DNA from: Pyrenula massariospora
Lineage: Eukaryota; Ascomycota; Eurotiomycetes; Pyrenulales; Pyrenulaceae
Direction: 5' to 3'
Assembly (NCBI GenBank): GCA_021030905.1
Contig: JAGFMI010000015.1
Span: forward strand, 372,001-436,000
DNA: 64,000 nt
How positions within the stretch are numbered: the first letter of the stretch is position 1; the number at the start of each line of letters is the position of its first letter. Below are positions 57,294 to 64,000 of this stretch, one piece after another. A program made the translations under genes and the position numbers. A model generated the notes under the pieces. The model saw nothing but the letters and a program-made list of their open reading frames with translations, was not told the DNA's origin and made no database searches.

Positions 57294-58430
57294 ATGACGT
57301 CTAAATTCTGTCACGATCCTCCTATTCATCTCCTGCAGCTTGCCCCAGAGCTGCGCAATGAGATTTATTCATGGGTCTTCAGCTCCACTATCCTCACCTT
57401 TGGAGAAGTGACGCCTAACTGTCCCACAAACAAACCAACCATCAGCAGAAGCAAACCAAACTCATTAGCGCTTCTGTACACCTGCCGTCAGATCCGTGAC
57501 GAAACTCGCTCTCTCTGGCTGGAATGGATTACATTCGACTTCCCAACCCCGGAGTCAATGCTTGACGTTCTCTCCGAGCTGCCCTCAGACATACTTTCGC
57601 AGATACGACATATTCGTACTACCGAGCGCACAGTAATGCTCTCCTTAGCCTACGACGTCGCCTACTATCGCCTGCCATGGGTCCTCAAATTACTCCCAGA
57701 TCTGTGTCTGGACACTCTGATTGTCATTGCAGTCCCGGTGCCAATGCTGGCCGGGATGAGCGAAAGCGTGTGGTATGACAGCGTGGATGGGTTCGTGAAA
57801 CATGGCAATGGATGGAGAGAGCTGTGTTTTGTCGTACCAGGCTCATCTCTGTTCAGCGTCGACTTGTCAACCTCTTGGGGGAAGACCGATGTTCGCAGAC
57901 CACAGCCCGATGAGTGGGATCAAGCAATTCGTGAGCGAGACGGCGAAGACGGGAACGCCTCGGTTAAAATTTGTCCGTCCACTGATGCGAATACAGCATT
58001 AATTCTGGATCGATGTCTCCTGGTATCTCACGGGCAAAAAGTCAGTTCAGACGATCCCCAATTCGTGGAGTCTAAAAGCGAAACACCTCCGCCGACAGCG
58101 GACGAGAATAATCCCATGCTCATCGTCATAAGACGTGGCAAAAACGCCGAAATCTTGGAGAGATCAGACCCTACTCCGGACAGAGATCTTGACATCCGTT
58201 CATGGAGCGGGAACAAGAAGTGGGCGGAAATTAGAAAGAAGGCTATCCACGGGTACGATCAGTTGCACGGTTTCGATGAAGCTTTGTATGCAATGGACGA
58301 CGCCTATGGCTGTTATGACAAGGAGGATGAAGAGGATCTTGAGAAGTATGTTCGACAAGGTGATAGAGAGTTCCTGAACCCCCAGTCTGCTGATCCGTAC
58401 CAGCTCGATATGGGCACGACATGGGTTTGA
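57294..58430 (+). CDS. hypothetical protein with F-box-like/DUF7730-type start
   Basis: A single exon of 378 aa. The N-terminal HLLQLAPELRNEIYSWVF and LALLYTCRQIRDETRSLW are the recurrent LPxELRxxIY ... CRxIRxE pattern of a large fungal family annotated as F-box-like or DUF7730. The middle is Pro/Leu-rich, and the C-terminal third is acidic (KEDEEDLEKYVR). No catalytic motif. Members are often numerous in a genome and variable; the role is unknown. ATG at 57294 is the first in frame. Confidence 0.75.
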   Translation: MTSKFCHDPPIHLLQLAPELRNEIYSWVFSSTILTFGEVTPNCPTNKPTISRSKPNSLALLYTCRQIRDETRSLWLEWITFDFPTPESMLDVLSELPSDILSQIRHIRTTERTVMLSLAYDVAYYRLPWVLKLLPDLCLDTLIVIAVPVPMLAGMSESVWYDSVDGFVKHGNGWRELCFVVPGSSLFSVDLSTSWGKTDVRRPQPDEWDQAIRERDGEDGNASVKICPSTDANTALILDRCLLVSHGQKVSSDDPQFVESKSETPPPTADENNPMLIVIRRGKNAEILERSDPTPDRDLDIRSWSGNKKWAEIRKKAIHGYDQLHGFDEALYAMDDAYGCYDKEDEEDLEKYVRQGDREFLNPQSADPYQLDMGTTWV

Positions 58431-58607
58431 AATGGATATCCTCTCTACCACTAGCACCGTACAACAACAAGGATCTGAACCAGAGTGCAAGAGGGGTGGG
58501 AAATGGGAGCAATAGATGGCACAATGCGTCTCGAGTCCTGGAACTTATTCTAAAATCCCTTCGCTTCACCCTCGTCATTACCTGAGTAGGTCTAGCACGT
58601 ATCCATT

Positions 58608-58748
58608 AAGGTGTTGCAAATGTCGACGGTTTTTTTATTAGCCTGCTTCAGTCCATACCATCCCGATTTGTTTCCGTGTCAACCCGGCCCAGGGTTGACA
58701 TGGACTGGGGCAGACCAATCCAAAAACCGTCGACATCTGTAACACCTT
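58608..58748. mobile_element. 141-bp inverted-repeat (MITE-like or foldback) element
   Basis: Arms 58608-58664 and 58692-58748 are reverse complements at 46 of 57 positions by hand count; the outer 27 bp match at 25. Eight of eleven mismatches are transitions. A second, shorter palindrome (GTCAACCC/GGGTTGAC) sits at 58678-58699. No clear target-site duplication flanks it and there is no coding capacity. Confidence 0.6.
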
Positions 58749-58992
58749 GAGAGATATACAAAGAACCGCCAGACCCCATGGAATCCAGAAGCTAGCCAGA
58801 TGGACATCCTCATTCTAATCCATATGTTCGAACACCGATAGTGTTGCAGAGTAAAGAATACAAGTAACAAGGTCTATGGACCTATAACCGGCAGAATCGC
58901 GGAAGGCTTCCCGCGACAGATAGTGGTGAATAAGAATAACTTGGAAAGTCCGTGTGTCCAAAGCTTCGCATCACACAGAGCCCATCCTTTGG

Positions 58993-59029
58993 ACGCGTGT
59001 ACGTGTACGTGTACGTGTACGCGTACGCG
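58993..59029. repeat. GTACGT hexanucleotide microsatellite
   Basis: About 37 bp of alternating GTACGT/GTACGC units. Simple slippage-type repeat in a gene-poor stretch. Confidence 0.9.
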
Positions 59030-60346
59030 GTTTCAGCACAGAACACTCGTATTCCATGACTCCTATCTTTATCCAAAGCCAAAAACCAAATCAGTTCTTA
59101 AATCCCTCCCTTCCGACACGGAATCTGAATCTTACCACCTAGCTACCGCTCAGCTAGCTAAGCTTTACGATCCCAATCGCCGCCGTGACCACTTGAATAG
59201 TGAGGTATGGTGCTTTATTAACAGCGCGAAACAGCGGTTGAAGCTATAGAGCAGAGCGATGATATCTCCCTAAAGTAGATTCCTTGCTTATCCGTAGATC
59301 TTGGGTGAGGGCAATTTTAAGTCTATGCGCATAATAATAGAAGGGATGGGAAGTGAAGTGGTGGGTATTCAGGACAAATAGAGTTGAGTGTATGTTCAGT
59401 GTTGGATCTTGTCTTATGTTGGTAGTAAGGGCAAAGAGAGGATATTAAAGTTAATCATAGTATCTTCCCGTGTATTGAAGTTTTTTGAATGCTACTCCTT
59501 TATTTAAAACCTTGTTGTTGAGGCATGTCAATAACAGAACAGAGATATTCATTTCCTGTTGTGTCTATACCGTGCCCACGGCGAGGTCGTATGCTCTAGT
59601 ACAGCGGAGGGTTCAAGCACAGGGGTCTAGGACGTGAACGTTGAGATGGAGAGTACGGGGCATGATTGATTGCGTGGACACGTTTGCACCCTCAGCTATA
59701 CCACAACAGTAAGTCTGGAATAGTTAAACATTTAAACGCCAAGATAAGCGGTATCGTAACAACATGACTGGATAGTCCTCTCCATTGCAGAGCACGGCAC
59801 CGAAGCGCGAGTCTTGCGGGTTTTCCAACCAAGAACAGGTGCTGGCGTGCACGACGGATTGGGTCCTGGGGCAGGCAGGCAGGTAGCATCCGCGCTTTTG
59901 GGGCTTATGTCTAGCTCTGCCGGGAGGCTTCCGTATGCGAACCAACCCTCGTCGTGCTGCCTGGTCGGGAATTGGTGTTGTTTCGGCGATCAGATCCGAT
60001 AGGTGGGAAGTGGTGAAGCTGGCGCTTTCACACGATTGATCTGGTGAAGGATAGAAGTAGTGGTCTTCTAGACGCTATGTGCTTCAGACGCTAGACATTT
60101 CGCCGCATGGACTAATCGGTAGGTGCTGGGTCACAGATCGGAGCTTTGGGTAAGCACTACATGGTTTATGTCCGACTATTGTGCAGTCTCGTAGGTGATA
60201 TGGCTTGTATTTCCTCGTATATGGATCATTTCGTGCCTCAAAGCCGTGTCTATAAGTTCTTCTGCAAGGCTAAAACGCCTCTGAAACATCCGAATGACAG
60301 AAGGCTCAAGAACCCGATGATCTGGCCACGCTTTTTTGCGTCAGCA

Positions 60347-62644
60347 TCATTCACTAATTATGATGGCTCGTTCCTTCTTCGTTTCGCTCAGAATGTAGTC
60401 TGCCTTAAGGCAAGCATGCTCAAGACATGCTTCGCCCTGTACAATAAAGATTGTGTTGTCCATAATTGACGACCTCATTTGCACAATGACCCCCTGTATG
60501 TATAACAGATAGCCTTTGCCTCTCCTGTTGACATTCTGTAGCACTATTATCCCCTGTGGGGCAGAATTAGAGGTTGCTGCAGCGAAGGTTTGACAGTAGG
60601 CGATTTCTGCATTGAACTTGCGCCATTCTGTTGCGCAAGCGCCTTGACACGTTTCAGTTGGTATTACCACCGTAAGCGCGTCAATGAATAATTGTGGGGA
60701 AGCCGAGAGCCCTCCATGCGAATCTGGTTCGAAGTAGACAGTGAGATAGCCATCGTTCTTGCCACAGCACCATTGGGGCTTTGATTGTATTGTGTACTGC
60801 AAATGTCTTGGTTCGTCTGTGAAATCTGATGAGGTGGTCTTAGCCACGTCTAGTATATCTCCTAGGACAGTCAAATCCTCGGCTTCCACGTGAGAGTATC
60901 TTTCCCCTTCAGAGAAGATCGTGCCTGGAAAAATCCGGAAACGCAATGGCGTTCTACTTGAAAGCTCCATCGTTTCTAACATTGTTAAATATAACACTTG
61001 CCCGTTTCGTGCGAAGATCAACGGGGTCTTTCGCAGGGCATGCTGGGGTAGCGAATCCCCGATGATGCAAAATGCCATGGATGCGAATTCGAAGGGCTCC
61101 ATCCGACAAGACCGAAATCTTAATGGACCTTGCTCGGACCGCTTAGTGATAAATTCGACGACCGCTTTCTCGAAATCGGGGAAATCTACCAATCTTTTCG
61201 ACCGGACTTTAACGTCGAACCTTGGCTCTTCGTCGTGTACATCCTCAATAAGCGACATGACAAGAAGGTCTAGGAAAAGGCCAGCTACCCTTTGGAGTGG
61301 GAGCCAGGGCACTCCACGCCATGAGAAAAGAAATTTCTTGGTGTCACCGATCTCAATGTCACTATTACTTCCAAGAGGCAGCAATCGTTTGAACAAAGCA
61401 ACAGTATCGGCCGAAGAAAGAAACGGTCTAAAGGTGTATGTTTGGGAAGATGCTATAGCTCTCGGATAGTTATAGATGAGTATTTCCTCGCTTAGAGTCT
61501 CTGCCAGCACGATCAAAAGCTTACTTACATCTTTCAAGCCATAAAGACTTTGAATCTCAAAAACCTGGTGTTGCAGATAAAGTCTAGGCGAAACCATACC
61601 TGTCCATGGACCAGATGCAGCAAAAGGCAACTGATGCTCCCAAAGAACGTCATGAATTCTCTTCATAGTCTTGAAAACTTGTATGTGAATAAAGCCGGTA
61701 TAAGTAGCTTCAATCTGAACCATGACTTGGGCGTTCTGTTGATGTAAAGCAATCTCTGAAAGGTCGTTTCGATTCGAAGAAGCTTCTGGTTTGCTCCTTA
61801 TCGAAGGTGGTTTCCCCATACACCATCTGACGAAACCAATAACCCAAACGGTGAACTCAGATGAAATACTGAATATCGCGTATCCACCCTCACCAATGCG
61901 ATCAATTTCGGACATGGCTATAATCATTTTGTTGATAGCGTTGACTGAAGGATATTGATTACAAGGGTGACCATAATCATCACCCATTCTCCCTCTCCAC
62001 GTTGTGTTGTTAGAACTTTTAGTAGTTCTGCAGATATCTCGCATTGCAGAGTCCGGGGAGAAAACGAGTATACTCCAGCCAAGTAAGAGGTCTGGGAAGC
62101 CTGAGCATTTCAGCTTCGGTTCCAGGGCATTGAAAAGCTCCTTCAATTGAGATATGGTTGGTAATAATTGGTCTCTCGAGGTGGAATCCTTGAGAAGAAG
62201 GTGCAATGCCGTTGCTGCTTGAAAATTTGAACCTATCGTATAGAGCGTGGCGGCTAGACCAAGAAATCTTGCTGAACGATGATCGCCAAGTCAGTCCACG
62301 ACGCTATATATAGTGTTTGCATTGTCGCATTTACCTCCGGCATCTGACGATGCTAAGTAGTCTGCAGTATCTCCAGGCGTAAAGCCAATGCTGATTTCGA
62401 AATGTTTCAGAACGGGAAATTTGTGCTTTCGGCGAGCCAATTGCTCGACTTTGAGCCTCGTTTCAGGACAGACTGCTAATTGCGCTCCAAATCTTTCGCA
62501 AGCTAGAATAGCTAATGGTTGAACATTGTCGCCTGTGCAAGCTCGCAGAAGAGTGGAGCTAATGCTTAGGACTTTACCAGCAGTGGTATCGATACCCCAG
62601 TTGAAACTGAGGGCAGGACCCGATGGATTCGGTGGAGCCGCCAT
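60347..62644 (-). CDS. hypothetical protein, two exons
   Basis: Exons 62644-62335 and 62271-60347 join across a 63-nt intron (GTAAAT...TTCAG) to 744 aa. The start is MAAPPNPSGPALSFNWGID; the exon junction restores DAGARFLGLAATLYTIGSN. The N-terminus (GKVLSISSTLLRACTGDN) and LLKDSTSRDQLLPTISQLK resemble a common, uncharacterised Pezizomycotina family often found near HET and STAND genes. No catalytic motif is recognisable; the middle is helix-rich and the C-terminus has HACLKADYILSETKKE. I do not know its function. Gene reality is well supported by length, codon bias and the clean intron. Confidence 0.75.
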
Positions 62645-64000
62645 AAATGACGGCTTGTGTCCAGTAAGATGATTATTGTCATAGAAGCTCAATTGCTCCG
62701 CTCTTGTTTTCGAAAGCAGTCACGCGAAGGTCTCCTGTCATCGCGCAATGGAGCACATGTGAGGCTGTTGGATCTTTTGACCTTAAACATGATTAGGAAA
62801 CATTGTAGAGGTTTACAATGAGGCAGGTTTCCACGCTCTTGGCGCTCTCAGGTAGCAGGAAGGTCATCGGTTGTCTGGATGCCTTAATGCCAACAGTCGC
62901 GATCTTCCATTCGGTCGCTTCAGAATTGGCGCACACCATGACCATGCTTATCGTTAACAAGGACTGGACGCCACAACTTCATTGCCTGGCAGCCTAGTGA
63001 TCATTCCCGCAGCCTGCATGCGCAAGGTTGATCAGCATATTTGAACGGACGGCTGGAAGAGCCGATTGTCCCATGGAATTGTGCTCTCCATCTCTCTTTT
63101 TACCCATAGTTGCTTCATGACCATAAGTATTGCCGCACATGACCCGTCGTTGCAAGGAGTGAGCAGGCTGCATTTTGCTCATGTCGAAACGATGATGACC
63201 GAGGGTCTGTCTAGGGGAGGACTCTAGTTAGAGTTGAAGGAGCATTCCCAGCCTTTCGTGTTTGCGCTACCGCTGCAGCTCTGCAGATCCCGCCTGCCGC
63301 CTGCTAGGGAAGCCAGGAGGACCCGAAGCCTTAGGAAAGCCGTCTGGAATTAAATAGAGATGAGGCAGAACCTGAACCCATCTTAAACTAGCCAGGAATA
63401 GTTGTGCAAGATTGAAAAGGCGATTGACTTTTAATACAAGAGTATTGGCACCCTGACTGACTGGTGTGTGTATTGTAGAATATTCAGCCGCTTCAAATGT
63501 TAGGTGCAGCCGACTTTCCCAGATAGCACGGATATGTCGGCGGCTGAGAAGATCATCTGCAGTGAGCTTTAAGTGGCCGTCAAGGCTATCAAATGGGCAC
63601 GTGTGCAATGGCACTCGCTTACTGGCTTACTACGGGTTGAGGTCCCATTCATCAAAAGTCGGGCTAGGGTTTGAGGTTGCGGGTAACAGCAAGGCAGCCA
63701 GTGTTAACTTGGAGAACTCAACCTCGGTCTTGGACATTTCCGACTCTGCAGCTGATGGTTCTTTATGAGTAGGCAATATTTGGTTGTACGGATCTTGAAC
63801 TAGCGTGCGCACATCGGCTGAGATATTTACAAGTAGCATTGATTCTGGCCTCTTGATCGATTAAAATTTCGGGCAGCTCAGCAAAAGTATCGACTGCCCT
63901 GTCAGAGTTCCATGTCATGCTTTCACAAACTTGCCGCTATATGATTTTAGTCTGTGTAGGAAACGGTGTCCAATCCACAGCGCGCGGAACAGACAAGGGC
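62645..64000. other. right-edge region, mostly unassigned
   Basis: Only the two minus-strand frames listed separately look possibly coding. The rest shows no gene, repeat or RNA. Confidence 0.4.
63267..63839 (-). CDS. possible exons of an unidentified minus-strand gene
   Basis: Two frames, 63839-63630 (NISADVRTLVQDPYNQILP) and 63614-63267 (HLKLTADDLLSRRHIRAIW; FEAAEYSTIHTPVSQGAN), have protein-like composition and the same strand, with stops but plausible GTAAGC donors between them. I could not find a junction that keeps both in frame, nor a convincing start, and the gene may continue past the right edge. No family recognised. Treat the limits as approximate. Confidence 0.25.

Larger units (their letters stand above)
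58431..60346. other. intergenic, 1.9 kb
   Basis: Contains the inverted-repeat element 58608-58748 and a hexanucleotide repeat at 58993-59029, listed separately. A 108-codon frame at 58923-59249 overlaps the hexanucleotide repeat and is probably spurious. Confidence 0.5.

Noticed and set aside
60921-61469. 182-codon plus-strand frame inside the 744-residue hypothetical gene
   Set aside because: Antisense shadow of a longer, better supported frame.

Overview
This window is nuclear DNA from a filamentous ascomycete (Pezizomycotina). The evidence is many short introns (46-204 nt) with GTAAGT-type donors and CTAAC/CTAAT branch points, fungus-specific families (Zn2Cys6 activator, SAT4/PTH11-type rhodopsin fold, DUF7580, NACHT-ankyrin STAND proteins), and a complete set of quinate (qa/qut) genes. 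The class cannot be fixed by eye; Leotiomycetes is only a guess. I see no rRNA, tRNA, CRISPR array, retroelement or intact transposon.

Layout. 1-3.5 kb holds the start of a DUF7580 protein (runs off the left edge) and a C2H2/GRF zinc-finger protein. 5-8.3 kb has 3-dehydroshikimate dehydratase (qa-4) convergent with a phenol-hydroxylase-type FAD monooxygenase. 9.2-22.2 kb is a mostly housekeeping block: a small hypothetical gene, the corepressor SIN3, a GH17 cell-wall glucanase, TFIIF beta and NUS1. 23.1-29.2 kb carries the divergent quinate regulators, repressor (qa-1S) and activator (qa-1F). 29.5-43.6 kb is accessory: a methyltransferase, a rhodopsin-fold membrane protein, a DUF1295 reductase-like protein, a secreted HExxH protease-like protein and a large NACHT-ankyrin protein. 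44.6-49.9 kb has a cyclophilin, TFIIS and a cytochrome b5-fused fumarate reductase. 50.8-56.7 kb is the second quinate block: type II dehydroquinase (qa-2), qa-x, quinate/shikimate dehydrogenase (qa-3) and quinate permease (qa-y). 57.3-62.6 kb has two hypothetical proteins, and the right edge may hold exons of another gene.

How it fits together. All seven qa functions are present but spread over about 52 kb in three places (5 kb, 23-29 kb, 51-57 kb), with unrelated genes between them. Predicted flow: permease imports quinate; qa-3 makes 3-dehydroquinate; qa-2 makes 3-dehydroshikimate; qa-4 makes protocatechuate. The repressor is an AROM-derived pseudo-enzyme with a degraded P-loop and an Arg where the type I dehydroquinase Lys should be. 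The neighbouring FAD monooxygenase could feed protocatechuate or catechol from another aromatic (inference).

Most multi-exon genes here do not show up as one open frame. I rebuilt their exons by hand from splice signals and frame. Notable results are a previously hidden last exon on the NACHT-ankyrin gene, a five-exon secreted protease whose HELIH motif spans an intron, a seven-exon membrane protein with a GC-AG intron, and an 11-nt microexon in the methyltransferase. A 141-bp inverted-repeat element lies at 58608-58748.
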